Assembly: GCA_017311185.1 (NCBI GenBank)
Contig: JAESUZ010003505.1
Coordinates: 2,108,001-2,172,000 of the forward strand
Source of the DNA: Proteles cristata cristata
Lineage: Eukaryota; Chordata; Mammalia; Carnivora; Hyaenidae
DNA: 64,000 bases
Direction: 5' to 3'
This document shows, in pieces, positions 22,426-32,905 of the stretch. The stretch's first letter is position 1, and every line of letters begins with the position of its first letter. The notes under the pieces were generated by a model. It saw only the letters and a program-made list of their open reading frames with translations, was not told where the DNA came from and did no database searches. Position numbers and translations under genes: made by a program.

Positions 22426-23899
22426 TTCGTTGAAAAGCCGCCTACCACACTCTGTGACCCAGGGACTTGGTGTCGGTGTAAACACAGAGAAGGAATATTT
22501 AAGGAAGGAAAGTCTTTTCCCTCCTATCTCATCTCCCATTTCCTCTCTGTACGTTCCCCTCCTCATTGCCCGTTGCCGTGTTCTTCTCCGGTCATTGTCA
22601 TTACTTGCTCCAAAGTCATTACAAATAAATACGTGTAAGGACACAGTGTGTTCATACAACTCCTTGAACCTCCACTGTGAAGAAGTTCTAGAACTCTCAC
22701 TGGTCACAGCCCCTAGGAGCTGAGAAGAATAGGCAGTTAATGCAGGTTACAGTTGACTAACCGGCAGTTTTGTAAACCCAACTATAGGCTAGATTCCCAA
22801 CGACTAAAATCTCTACTCCCCCCCAACATATATTCCTTTCTTCTTTAAAATTTTTATAGACTATCCTGCTGGATTCATGAACCTTGGGTAACAAATGTCA
22901 TCCTAAAGCATCCGTGTATTTTTAAGGGCAATCTGAGAAAACCTTCTTCCAACATGTACCTCTTTAAATAGTAGCAGAGCCAGAATCCAGAAGAGCGAAA
23001 GTCATTGTTAAGTAAGACACTTCTCTGGCTTCTGGTTTACATAACCATCAAAATATTGCTCCTCAGTGACAGAAGTACTTCTGGGCTCTGTCTGAAGGTG
23101 CTACGAGAAGAAACATGGAATCCAGGAAATAAATCCTCGAGTCACTGTGATGTAATAAAATAAGCCTGAGCGAATACCTAGAGTTTATCAATGAATTATT
23201 GAATTATTACAAATACTGAAAAGGTATCATGTCCTGAAGACCATCTTGAAAAGCATGTATTGCCAATTGTATTGAAAGTTAAAGGCGATTCCTAGGTGGT
23301 TATAACTTATTTTTGTCTCATTCGTACTATGGGTCCCACTTCTCAGGCGTGTATTATAGTGACTCTTCCTCTCTCTAATCCATTTCTCCTTTCCCCAGCC
23401 CCGTCCTTGTTTGTTTCAACAGAGGCCAAGGAGGAAGCTAGCACAGCCTTAAAAAATCCTGGTTGTGCCACTCCCAGCAGTTGTTTTTAATTTTTCCCCC
23501 TGAAGCTAGTCTTACAGTCTGCTGATTTTTTTTCCTCACTGGTTCCCAGACTATGGCTTGTACTTAAAATCTTGGGCCAGGTAGGCTTGCTGACTAGGAG
23601 AGACGACATCAGCTGGTGGGGGAGTGATTGTGATTGACTCCTCTCCCTGCTGCTCTAGTACAGACACATCAGCAGATCTGAGTTAACACAGCAGCCATAC
23701 TCGACCGTATGTTTTACTTACTAATTGTCAACGACACCTACCTCCGCTCTATGCAAAAGAGCTTTGTGTACTAACAAGAAAGTAGTAAATTTTCATCATA
23801 GACTCTCCAGGCAGAGACTAAATGTGAAAGAGAAGCTTTAGAAAGATGCAAGTACATGATTTAATTATTTACAAATATGACGTAGGGTTGGTATTCTTA
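22426..23899. other. Unique sequence, no gene seen
   Basis: Overlapping frames of about 110 codons exist on both strands near 22375-22723, partly inside the MIR, with no recognisable domain. The rest is ordinary AT-rich sequence. A C-run lies at about 22820. Confidence 0.4.
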
Positions 23900-24600
23900 A
23901 TATATAAAGAGTTCTTACAAATCAATAAAAAAGAGACACAGCAGAAAAACGGAAACTTTATAAGGTGTGGCAAGCCTAGGTAAAAACCATGAAAAGATGC
24001 CCAGCATAATTAATGATCAATTAAATTGGAATAGAAGAGCAGTGAAATACCATATTTCATTTCTCACATTGGCAAAGATTTTGAAAGCTAACTAATGTTA
24101 CTGTCATACATTTCTAGTGGGAGGATTTTCTGGTAAACAGTTAAGGAATACAGCTTAACAATATATGTTTAAAATTTTTTTAAATATGTATCGGTTGGTT
24201 TAGAAATTTGAAATTCTAAGGAAACAGTTTGGAAAATGTGTGTGTGTGCGCGCACACGTACGCATGCAGGAATGTTTATCAGTGTTATTTGTAATGTCAA
24301 AAAAAACTCCGATGGGTAGGAAAAGGGGATTGTTTGAAGTACATATTTGAACATCATGTCATCTTTGAAAGTACTGATTTAGAGCTATATGATCTGTAAT
24401 ATCAATAGAATGTATGATAGACTAAGAAGAATAGGTTAGAGTAGAATACACATAGTCTGTTTCTATTTGATATATGTGCAGTATATATTTGAATGGGAAA
24501 ATTCTGGAAGAATGTAGACAAAGTTATAAGCATATATATTTCTGGATGGAGAGAGTCCAAGGAAGGTTTTAGTTATTTATTTTATTTGGGCTTCTGATTT
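23900..24600 (+). repeat. Ancient L1 (L1M-type) 3' part
   Basis: Diverged but ordered matches to the end of L1 ORF2 and its 3' region: TTACAAATCAATAAAAAAGA, then CATGAAAAGATGCCCAGCAT, then GAAATACCATATTTCATTTCTC. These are followed by CATTTCTAGTGGGAGGATTT, GGAATGTTTATCAGTGTTAT and ATGATCTGTAATATCAATAG. It is broken by many indels and inactive. Confidence 0.65.
24236..24268. other. 33-bp alternating purine-pyrimidine tract
   Basis: A strictly alternating run goes from ATGTGTGTGTG through the palindrome GTGTGCGCGCACAC (24244-24257) to CGTACGCATGCA. Such tracts, especially with CGCG, are the textbook sequence type for left-handed Z-DNA. It sits inside the old L1M copy. Confidence 0.6.
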
Positions 24601-25794
24601 CTCTGACCCTTCCGACTCTTGCAGAATGGTGAGCATCTCATGTTTATAAATGTAAAAACTAAAGAGAAGACCATGCAACACTGATAATCAGGGGACTTCC
24701 TCAAGTCTTTATTTCCTCACAAAAGCTCTGCCAAGCAAATATTTGTCTTGCTTGGGTAGTAAAAGCCAGAGAATACAGACCTATTCAGTGCAGTATTGGT
24801 AACCGCTGTGGTCAGTAGCAGGCTAGCATGGCCATACTGATAATCAAGATGAAACCAATCAACATAAAGGGAATAAAAAGTGAAAAGTTAGATCGAAAAA
24901 CCTAGTTTGAAAGAGGCATTGAAAGCACAAAAATAAAGTTCGGCGTGAAAGTTACGGATTTTTACTGAACACTGTATCACAGATAATTAACCTTTCCAAT
25001 TTGTCTTATTATATGACACCTTAGGTATAGTAACAGAGCCGTCTCCCCAGACCTGATAAATATCCAGAAGGTGATGTTAGTGGAGGGGCTTTTACAAAAT
25101 AAGTTGTATTATATTTTAGATTATGTTTTTGCATAAATTATTTTTTATAGAAATAATTTAGGTACCTCGTTAAAAATTCGGTGGTATTGGAAGATCGGTC
25201 ATGAAGAGTGGTAATCACTCACCCCAGCCTATTTGCATATCCAGATGCTGCGGCTCTTAACACTTGAGCTGTTTATTGGGTGGTTAAATCCGTGTTGCTT
25301 GACAATAGTCCATTATTTCTTAATTCATCCATTTTAGGTATTACCTGTTCACATCTTATGACATGAGGAAATGTCTCTCCTGTCATTCTCCACTTAATTT
25401 CTTCTCCGTTCTTTCACTATAGTTACATGGCTGTTTAACTGTAGTCATTAGGTACATGTTAATTTAGAACCGTAGATTGTATGCTGATTTTATGTATTTT
25501 GCTCTGTGGCTCTTGGTTGTTTCTGTCAAGTTTTTGTTTTTTTGTTTTTTTTTTCCTTTTACTAGAGTATATTCTCAAAGCCCTAAGATTCAGCACAGGC
25601 AAGTTAATTTCCTGAGATTGTACTTTTCCAAACATGTCCTTTTTCTCTGCCTTCACATGTGTTTGCTAGCTCGTGTAGACCTTTCAGTTGAAAAGTATTT
25701 GCTTTCAGAATCAGGATGGTGTTGCTCCCCTTCTGTTTATTGCTGTTGAGACTCCCAGGGCATTCTCGTTCTTCTTTGACCAGAACCAGTTCCG
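24601..25794. other. Unassigned sequence, possibly LINE-derived
   Basis: No family I can name with confidence. The stretch from about 25100 is T-rich on the plus strand. Overlapping open frames on both strands near 25459-25945 run into the GT microsatellite and are not genes. Confidence 0.3.
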
Positions 25795-25834
25795 CCACAC
25801 CCCACACCCCACACCCCACACCCCACACCCTACA
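25795..25834. repeat. (CCACACC)5 heptamer minisatellite
   Basis: Five exact copies of a 7-bp unit followed by one diverged copy (CTACACA). All Cs are on the plus strand, so the minus strand is G-rich in short runs. Confidence 0.9.
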
Positions 25835-25863
25835 CAAGCTTTTAGGATGGGACTTCGAGCATT

Positions 25864-25865
<2 letters not shown>

Positions 25866-25909
<44 letters not shown>
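25866..25909. repeat. (GT)22 microsatellite
   Basis: Twenty-two uninterrupted GT units, starting after ATTTC and ending before TTCATTCATTC. It lies 32 bp from the heptamer repeat. The length makes it a likely polymorphic marker and a Z-DNA-prone tract. Confidence 0.95.
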
Positions 25910-25911
<2 letters not shown>

Positions 25912-25979
25912 CATTCATTCTGTGTGTTATTCCATGGGCTCTTGAAATATGGACACTCCGTTGTGAGGAATTTTCTTAG

Positions 25980-26430
25980 GCTATTTCTTTGATAATTTCA
26001 ATTTTCTCTTCATTGTCTTCGTTTTGAGTGGCTGTCTAACTCCCTTTGTTGAGTTTCCCGTTTTCTTCTCTCTTCTTTCACATTTTTTCCCCCCAAGCTT
26101 TGTGTTCTGCATTTTCAGGGCATTCTCTTTTGCTTTAATTTAGTTGATTTCTTTTTGGTTCTGATGCTTCTATTGAATTTTCTTGGATTTTGACAAAATA
26201 CTTTTCATTTCCAAGAATCCTTTTATACACATTGTTTATTTATTATAGCATCTTGGTTATGTATTTGGATATAAGTGTCATCTTAATTCTTTGAACATTT
26301 AAATGTTTGGCTGTTTATTTTAATTTCTTCTGTCCCCTGTGTTGTCCATTTATTTTGTACTCTTTTGTTCATGTTAGGATTTTTTAGGTGATCTTTGATT
26401 ATTCATGTGTTGTGAGACACTAAAGATACA
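25980..26430. repeat. T-rich, L1M 3'UTR-like stretch
   Basis: Long pyrimidine-rich text (TTCTTTGATAATTTCAATTT, TTTTAATTTCTTCTGTCCCC) resembles the 3' untranslated region of old L1M elements. Orientation and subfamily are not certain. There are no open frames of interest. Confidence 0.3.
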
Positions 26431-26449
26431 CAGGAAGTTTTGTGGGGCT

Positions 26450-26980
26450 GGGTGCTGTGCACGGAATATTTCTGTCCCTTCCAGGTCCATTTATTGAAAT
26501 CCTACGCCTCAGTCTGATGGTATTTGGAGGTGGGACTTTGGGGAGGAAATTAGGGTTAGAGAAGGTTGTGAGCATGGGGCCCTCATGATGGGGTTAGTGC
26601 CCTTCTAGAAGGCGGAAGAGCCACCTGGGTGGCTCGGTCGGTCAAGTGGCTGACTCCTTTGGCTCAGGTCATGATCTCACAGTTCCTGAGATCGAGCCCC
26701 ATGTGCAGCTCTGCACCAATAACACGCAGCTTGCTTGGGTGTCTCTCTCTCTCTCTCCCTCAAAAATAAATAAAAACCTGAAAAGACGAAGAGTCAAGGG
26801 ATCTGTGTCCATCCTCCTCCACATGAGAAAACCATGAAAACATAGCCGTGTGCAAACCAGGGAGGAGGCTCTCATCAGACCCTTGATCTTGGACTTCAGC
26901 CTCCAGGACTGTCAGGAACACCTGTTGTATAAGCCCCGCAGTCTATGGTATTTTAGGTACAGCAGCTCAAACTGATGAGT
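26450..26980 (+). repeat. MaLR-type (MLT1-like) solo LTR with a SINE inside
   Basis: Ordered matches to the MLT1 group of old endogenous retrovirus LTRs: ATTGAAATCCTACGCCTCAG, GATGGTATTTGGAGGTGGGA and GGCCCTCATGATGGGGTTAG. After the SINE come CTTGATCTTGGACTTCAGCC and CAGTCTATGGTATTTTAGGTACAGCAG. No internal retroviral genes are present, so it is a solo, long-dead LTR. Confidence 0.75.
26621..26782 (+). repeat. Shortened CAN-SINE inside the LTR
   Basis: The head CCACCTGGGTGGCTCGGTCG is preceded by a possible target copy GGCGGAAGAG, and the tail is followed by AGACGAAGAG. The body is abbreviated (GCAGCTCTGCACCAATAACACGC then TTGCTTGGGTGTCTCTC), lacking the CAGAGCCTGGAGCC part. Confidence 0.85.
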
Positions 26981-27564
26981 AGAGTACATGGGTTGGAGGT
27001 TTTAACTGGTACATGTCACTGTTTTATGACTGGATGAAAGTCACTTTTTTCTCTTTTTTTTGCAGATGTCCATGTGTGAACATATTTTACCTAAAAAGCT
27101 GGCTCATTTCTCTTTAAAAGAATCACCTGCTCTCTTGTCCTGAGGGTGTACAGCCCAGCTGCTAACGTTCCTTTGCAGAAGGGGCTTATGGTCCTAGGGT
27201 TCTCCAGAGCCACCACCCATTTGAGCTGTGATGCCCTACCTCGCTCTCCCGAGAATTCTCCTGAGAATATGCTTTTGGCGCCCTGATTAGGGTGGAGGTT
27301 GGGGAAAGTGTATACAGTTGGCTGCTGGGAATCTTTCCATGGGAGAGGGTGGTAATCGACTTGTTCTGTATTTAGATGCCTGTTCCCCAGTGCTCTGTCC
27401 CAAATGTCTTCTCCATCTGCCTTACCTGGGACTTCCCAGGCTTTAGCTTCTCTACGGTGGTGAGGACTGAATAGACTTCCCTCGCATTGCCTCAGTCGAT
27501 ACAATGGCAGACTCTGCCCCTTATTCCTCTTCAATTTCACTGGCTCTTTGCTCTTATTTTTCAT
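26981..27564. other. Unique sequence with a long but unsupported reverse frame
   Basis: A 157-codon reverse-strand open frame spans 27091-27564. It has no signal peptide, membrane segment or motif I recognise, and its first codons overlap an L2-like region. I treat it as chance. Confidence 0.35.
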
Positions 27565-27710
27565 TCCTTCATTTACTCCTTTATATTTATCAGATTTCTA
27601 GTCTGCTATGAGCCGGATGCCATACTAGGCACTAGGGATACAGCAGTGAACAAAATCGACAGAAATCTGACTCTTGTAGCTTACCTGGAGGGGGAAATGA
27701 TAATGAATTC
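27565..27710 (-). repeat. L2 3' end, antisense
   Basis: GCCATACTAGGCACTAGGGATACAGCAGTGAACAAAATCGACAG is close to the reversed L2 terminal segment, followed by TTGTAGCTTACCTGGAGGGG. This is the best-preserved antisense L2 end in the window. Confidence 0.85.
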
Positions 27711-27734
27711 AAGTAAATTTCTACCCCTGCCTGG

Positions 27735-27860
27735 GGTACCAGGTCTCCCTTTGCTATTCCTTATACCAATTAGGCATACCCCTGCCTCAGGGCCTTTGCA
27801 TCTCCTATTTCCTCTGCCTATAGTGCATTTACTACACTTATACTGTCTTCTCAACAAACC
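27735..27860 (+). repeat. L2 fragment, sense
   Basis: CCCTGCCTCAGGGCCTTTGC and TTTCCTCTGCCTATAGTGCA match the sense L2 segment 'cctgcctcagggcctttgcacttgctgttccctctgcctgga'. It lies head-on to the antisense L2 just upstream. Confidence 0.75.
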
Positions 27861-27952
27861 CCAGATAACAAGGACTTGAATTACTTGAAGGTTACACATT
27901 GCCAGTGGCTCTCCTGGGATTGGGTGGGCTCAGCTCCACACATCTCATTTTT

Positions 27953-28180
27953 TTAAAAAAATTTTTAGTGTTTTTTTTTTAAATTTACTTCTGAGAGAAA
28001 GAGAGACAGCGTGAATAGGGGAGTGTCAGAGAGACAGGGAGCTACAGAATCCAAAACAGGCTCCAGGATCTGAGCTAGCTGTCAGCACAGAGCCCGACGT
28101 GGGGCTCAAACCCACAAACCGTGAGATCATGACCTGAGCCAAAGTCAGACGCTCAACCGACTGAGCCACCCAGACGCCCC
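27953..28180 (-). repeat. CAN-SINE, full length, reverse strand
   Basis: Target-site copies ACACATCTCATTTT and AGACATCTCATTTTAA flank the element. The body carries GAGCTAGCTGTCAGCACAGA, the same extended variant as at 16333-16538. The head ends CACCCAGACGCCCC. Confidence 0.93.
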
Positions 28181-28454
28181 CAGACATCTCATTTTAAGAT
28201 CCAGGTAATCTGTCTGGGGGTAGATGGTTTACGGTAGAAGGCAGAAACTCACGGGGGGACAGAGCCAAAAACTTGGTGAGTGTTTTTAAAGCTTCCGCTT
28301 AGATGTGACAAGCTTCACGTAAGTGATCCCTTAGATCACAGCAGGTGACCTAGCCAAGCCGCACATCAGTCTATCAGAGAAGTGTGATGAGGCCATGAGG
28401 GAAGATATAATTGTGAACAAATAATTTAATCTGCTAATCCCAGATTACAGTATG

Positions 28455-28690
28455 ACTCATGCCCTTGCTTCCTTCAGGTCTTTGTTCAAATAGCATCATC
28501 CTTTATACTATCCAACATATCATGTAATTCACGTCTTTTATTTTTTCAATTGACTGTGTTCCCCAGCTGGACTATCTCTAAACTCCACGAAGGTAGAAGT
28601 TTTCTCTTTGTTCAATGCTATTTACTCAGTACCTAAAACAGTACCTGACACACAGGAAATACTCAAAAATATTATAAATCTCTAAAGAAC
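28455..28690 (+). repeat. L2 3' end, sense
   Basis: CCTTCAGGTCTTTGTTCAAATAGCATC, then CTCCACGAAGGTAGAAGTTTTCTCTTTGTTCA and CAGTACCTAAAACAGTACCTGACACACAGGAAATACTCAAA, trace the L2 3' terminus in order. It is probably the continuation of the piece at 27735-27860, with the SINE and other DNA in between. Confidence 0.85.
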
Positions 28691-28894
28691 CTTTCTGTGG
28701 AGCTCCTCTTTCCTTCTGAATCTTTCACCAGATCTCAGGCTGATTTCCTGAGTTGTTACACAGTCTCTTGAAATAACTAATCCGCTATTGTATCGGCTCC
28801 ATTCTCTTTGACTTTGTGGTTTATACCTTCACTGTTACTTTAAAGGAAAAGCAAAGGGAGAGGAGATACTTTTAAAAATCAAATTGGCCATCCC

Positions 28895-29087
28895 AGGGCA
28901 CCTGAGTGGCTCAGTCCATTAAGCATCCGACTCTTGATCTCGGCTGAGGTCATGACCTCACGGTGTGTGAGTTCAAGCCCCGCATCAGGCTCTGTGTTGA
29001 CAGCGTGGGGATTCTCTCTTTCCCTCTCTCTCTGCCCCTCCCCCATTCACTCTCTGTATCTCTCTCTCAAAATAAACAAACTTTAAA
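28895..29087 (+). repeat. CAN-SINE, alternative body subfamily
   Basis: The middle reads TCTGTGTTGACAGCGTGGGGATTCTC, lacking the CTCAGAGCCTGGAGCC block of most copies here. It is shared in part with 37794-37997, so it is a distinct and probably older lineage. The flanks AAATTGGCCATCCC and AAATGGGCCATTC are target copies. Confidence 0.92.
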
Positions 29088-30794
29088 AAATGGGCCATTC
29101 TTAGCTAGAAATCTGAGACTTCTTAAATATTTATTAAATAAAGACTTGATTCAATATTCTAGTCTTCCTACAAACTAACCTCTAATTACAGATTTGATTG
29201 GAATTTTTTTTTTTAGGGTAAAGCCATCAAAGAGTCAGTTTCTCTCTAAATGTTAGAGTACAAATAAATTCTTAACCTAATAACTGTTACAAGATATGTT
29301 TTGGTTGTGAAGCGCCCCCACCCCCACAAAGAGGCGATTCTTGCTTGTCCTTCGTTTCAAAGAGTAACATAATAGCCCTTGAACTTGAAAGTGGATGAGC
29401 TCCTGTGTAGGTCTGAATGGCCAGGTCTATGTGATCAAGAGCATTTTTATACTGAACACATACGACACTTGTAATTTGTATCCCGGGGACCCATTTGCTA
29501 TTTTTGGCATGCTTCTAACCTTATCCAGCAACAAAGGAAACCCCACTCCTTGCAGCCCCCCGCCAGCCTGTCTGTCAGCTCCCATCACTTCCTATCAGTT
29601 ATTCATCAGTGCTTTGGACTGTGTTTCAGGGGAGTGTTCGTGCATCATTTTCTGCCCTCGCTGCCTGTGATTTCCCCAGCCTGGGCCACTGGACGACAGA
29701 TGCGTGGGTTTCGTGCTGTTACATATTCTTTTCCAATTCCGTGTGGTGATATTGTGACGGTGATCTTTCTCCTTTTATCCGTATGTAAGACTGATGAAAC
29801 TTGTTTCTTTACAACGCCATCATCCTTATTTGTTGACTGTCTAGGGAGCCATAAACTTATAACAGTATCACCAATATCGATCAACACATTTTGATACTCC
29901 TCCTGTAGAAACACCTTTGGAGTCTGCTCACGAGCCACATTCAATAAGTATTGTTATCATGCATCAGCCTCTTCTTTCTAACGGGCAATGTTAACTGCAA
30001 GGCAGCAGTAACTCCATGTGAACATCTACGCTCTCTAGCATTTCGGGACTCCAAATAACGTGTCTGTTTCCAAAAATAAAATTCATTTTGCAAAGATGAA
30101 AATCTGTATCACACCCCGAATTGTGCAAGCTAGCTCTCCAAACTGCCTGCCAGCATTCCAAAGCGCTCACTTTGAAAGGAACGTACTTATTTAAATGTCT
30201 AAGTTATTATATGTTCTTTCTAAATCTATTCACTTTATTTCCGTGCCTCTTATTGCCTCTTCTGCTTTTATGTTCATACCCTAAATCTTACTCTCATCTC
30301 CGCACGACATTGTCCCTGACGCCACATAAATCATTGCTGTGGCCTTGTCATCACATGTTTCCTGGACCACACCTTACATGATGAGGGAGGAGGAGGCAGA
30401 TTTCAGGTTTCTTCCTATTAAATCACAGCGTTAACTTTCTCTCCGGAAAGGCAGATGTCAACAACGAAACTCAGAAGATGATGCTTCTCATGGTAAAATC
30501 CGAGAATGTTGTAAATGGAAAGCCCCAAGATAATCACTCATGAGAATCCCTCCAATAGTTCTGGTCTAGAAAGGGGCAGAAATGACCAAGTCCTCAGGAG
30601 GACAGGGCCAGGGGAAAACCCTGATTGAACATCATCAGTGTATTGCTCACAGTCAATTAGCATTAGCTTCACTTTAGCCTGCAGTAGATGCAAAGATCCT
30701 GAAACTGTCGATACCCTTTAAGGCCCTTCAGATGTTTTTGTTTTTAGATACCTGCTCCATTGGAAACGTTTTCAGTATTTAGAGATAATTCAGT
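29088..30794. other. Unique sequence, no gene seen
   Basis: Overlapping frames of 90-115 codons lie around 29395-29944 on both strands. None has a clear family signature, and there is no paired splice site that I trust. No repeat was recognised. Confidence 0.4.
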
Positions 30795-30990
30795 GTGGTT
30801 GAGAGTGCATGTTTGGGAATTGGAAAGAAAACCTGAAGTTTAATCTTGTCATCACCTTCAGCTAAATGTCCCCTGCTGTAAAATGGGTATATTAACATCT
30901 AAATGACAGAGCTAAATAATAGTAAATGGAAACAATGTATGTAAAGATTCAAAAGATTCAAGCACTGGCCTGGCACATGGTCCATGCTTT
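30795..30990 (+). repeat. MIR
   Basis: GTGGTTGAGAGTGCATGTTT, then TAATCTTGTCATCACCTTCAG, GTCCCCTGCTGTAAAATGGG and ATTCAAGCACTGGCCTGGCACATGGTCCATGC cover most of the MIR sense sequence. Confidence 0.8.
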
Positions 30991-31040
30991 AAAAAAAAAC
31001 AGGGTATTCCTGTCTTCCTTTTTTTTTTTTCCCCCCCAAG

Positions 31041-31135
31041 TTTTATGTATTGAAGAAATCTCTGCTTGGGGCTTGAACTCAAGACCCTGAGATTAAGAGC
31101 TGCATAGTCTTCAAACTGAGCCAGCCAGGTGCCCC
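31041..31135 (-). repeat. Short old CAN-SINE (tRNA-Lys head type)
   Basis: About 95 bp: TCTCTGCTTGGGGCTTGAACTC, then GACCCTGAGATTAAGAGC and CTGAGCCAGCCAGGTGCCCC. It keeps a near-complete reversed tRNA-Lys shape and lacks the long body of the modern felid SINE. It is preceded by a pyrimidine-rich run of T then C (about 31018-31037). Confidence 0.75.
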
Positions 31136-31175
31136 TTTTCCTGCCTTTTTTATTACATAGGTACGTAATAAGGCT

Positions 31176-31207
31176 CGCGTGTGTACATGTGTGTGCACGT
31201 GCACACG
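31176..31207. other. 32-bp alternating purine-pyrimidine tract
   Basis: CGCGTGTGTACATGTGTGTG followed by CACGTGCACACG alternates purine and pyrimidine without a break. It includes the palindrome GTGCACGTGCAC. A second Z-DNA-type sequence in the window. Confidence 0.55.
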
Positions 31208-32089
31208 GGTGTGTGTTAGGATTTATACATCTCTATCTTTGCTATGCAGAAATGAAAAGGGATCATGGGCTGAATGCTTGGTCTCCAGTATTTGTAATAT
31301 TTGATGTTCTGGTTGGGAAATAACATAAGTACATGCACTTCAAGTACATTTATAAAATAGGTTTTATTAAATGATCTAATAGATTTGTACATAGGAGATG
31401 AAGTAAATGGATGATCACAGTTTAAGGAGGTGACTTTGGACCTGACACCCAACCTTTCCATAGAAGACTTCCATGACATCTTTTTAAATTGCCTTACTTG
31501 TGCTTGCAAGTGTTCGGTTAGTTGGATGGCTGGCCTTCATTATCCTGGTAGTAGTGAAAATGGGTTGGTTAAGTTTATCTGTGCTTAATCTTCATAGGCA
31601 GATACTGTGGAACATCTGATCTGTCATATTCATGATCCATAAAACCCTCTTTTGAAGTCAGGTTGCATATTGCAAAAAAGTAGAGCTCTAAAGTAGGTCA
31701 CAAGTCCTAAGAGACATGCTGGAATCAACATCTGAAATTGAAAAGCTATTCTCCATTCGTATTAAGTTTTTAGGTTACCACTAAGGGAAAAAAAAAAAAA
31801 CACTAAAATGAGATGAACTAAAGGAGGACTGACTTATTCAAAATGTAAAGACCGTAGAATCATGCTAACATTTTTCTTTCGTCTTTTTCTCTCTTCTATC
31901 ATTACGTCTAAAAATTGATATATAACATTGTAAAGCATCAGGTCTCAGGTCTCTGAGAATTGATCAGCTCGGCTGTCTTCTTTTTTCTTTCTCATCCAAG
32001 TATTCTTGCCCCTGTGCCTTTTCTCTGCTCCAGAAACTCATTGCCAAGTGTCTTCAAAAGTCAGTGACTGCAGACTTTGTATATTTCAG
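31208..32089. other. Unique sequence, no gene seen
   Basis: AT-rich, with poly-A at about 31788. Open frames are under 100 codons and unrecognised. The end of this stretch forms the polypyrimidine-poor acceptor of the next entry. Confidence 0.4.
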
Positions 32090-32171
32090 AACAGAATCAG
32101 CTCCTTAGTTGGATTTGTCAAGGGTCAGCCTTTCATAGACAATTGCATGGGCTTTTTCTATAAATCAGTGG
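32090..32171 (+). other. Weak candidate exon, 82 nt
   Basis: An acceptor-like TTTGTATATTTCAG is followed by 82 nt that is open in one frame (encoding SSLVGFVKGQPFIDN among others). It is then closed by a good donor, CAGTGG|GTAAGC. The acceptor is mediocre and the peptide is unrecognised, so chance is the likelier explanation. Confidence 0.12.
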
Positions 32172-32659
32172 GTAAGCCTTGGGTCTTCTTAATTCGGTCT
32201 TGTCCAGAAAGCTGGTAAAGCGTGATGCCGACGGAGAACGTTTTTCCATGCGAGGAAGAATGCAGTAAATTACTAGTAACGTATTCTTTTTATGGCAGAA
32301 CTTTTGAAAGCCAGAGTGTATACATTTCTGCTTTGGGAAGGAGACACTTTGCAAAACATTTAATCAAGTATCTGGGAAATTTTCACTTTTGAAACACAGT
32401 GCCTCCAAACGCATCTCATTAAATGTCTTCCATCTAGTTACCGGCTTCTCCTGTGGCAGATCATGGCACATAGGAATGGGAGACATAACATCGTGGACAC
32501 ACACTGCTCTCATATTCCTGTGTCGGTGCCACTTTCTTACATGCTATGCGCTGATCATCTCATCTACCTAAATCGTAAAGTTGATTTTCGTCTTAAATTC
32601 CAGTCTGGGCAAAGACACTTGTCCTCCCTCGTGGCCCGGAGTGGATGGTTCTGACAAAT

Positions 32660-32905
32660 GAGTGGTTAATTCTGTATGTTCTGGCATCAGATTTACTGCA
32701 TTGAAATCCCAGTTTTGTCGCTAAATAGCTGAGTGATCTCAAGCGTGTATTTAACCTGATGAGATCTCCGTTTTCTCTGTGTGAAACAGAGGCTAATACT
32801 GCTTACTTCCATGAATTACTGTGAGGATGAACCATCATATGTAATATTGACAGTATCTTGCTCACAGTACCTGTGCAATAAACATTAGCCGTCATTATTG
32901 GTGCT
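32660..32905 (+). repeat. MIR, nearly full length
   Basis: Sense-order matches: GAGTGGTTAATTCTG, GGCATCAGATTTACTGCATTGAAATCC, TTTTGTCGCTAAATAGCTGAGTGATCTC, GAATTACTGTGAGGATGA and GTGCAATAAACATTAGC. One of the longest MIRs in the window. Confidence 0.85.

Noticed and set aside
25604..25979. Overlapping frames rich in TH or VC repeats
   Set aside because: They translate the (GT)22 microsatellite.
26450..26980. Intact endogenous retrovirus
   Set aside because: Only LTR sequence is present here and at 43783 and 36480; no gag, pol or env region lies between or near them.
27091..27564. 157-codon reverse-strand open frame
   Set aside because: No recognisable family, and its amino end runs into repeat-like DNA next to an L2.
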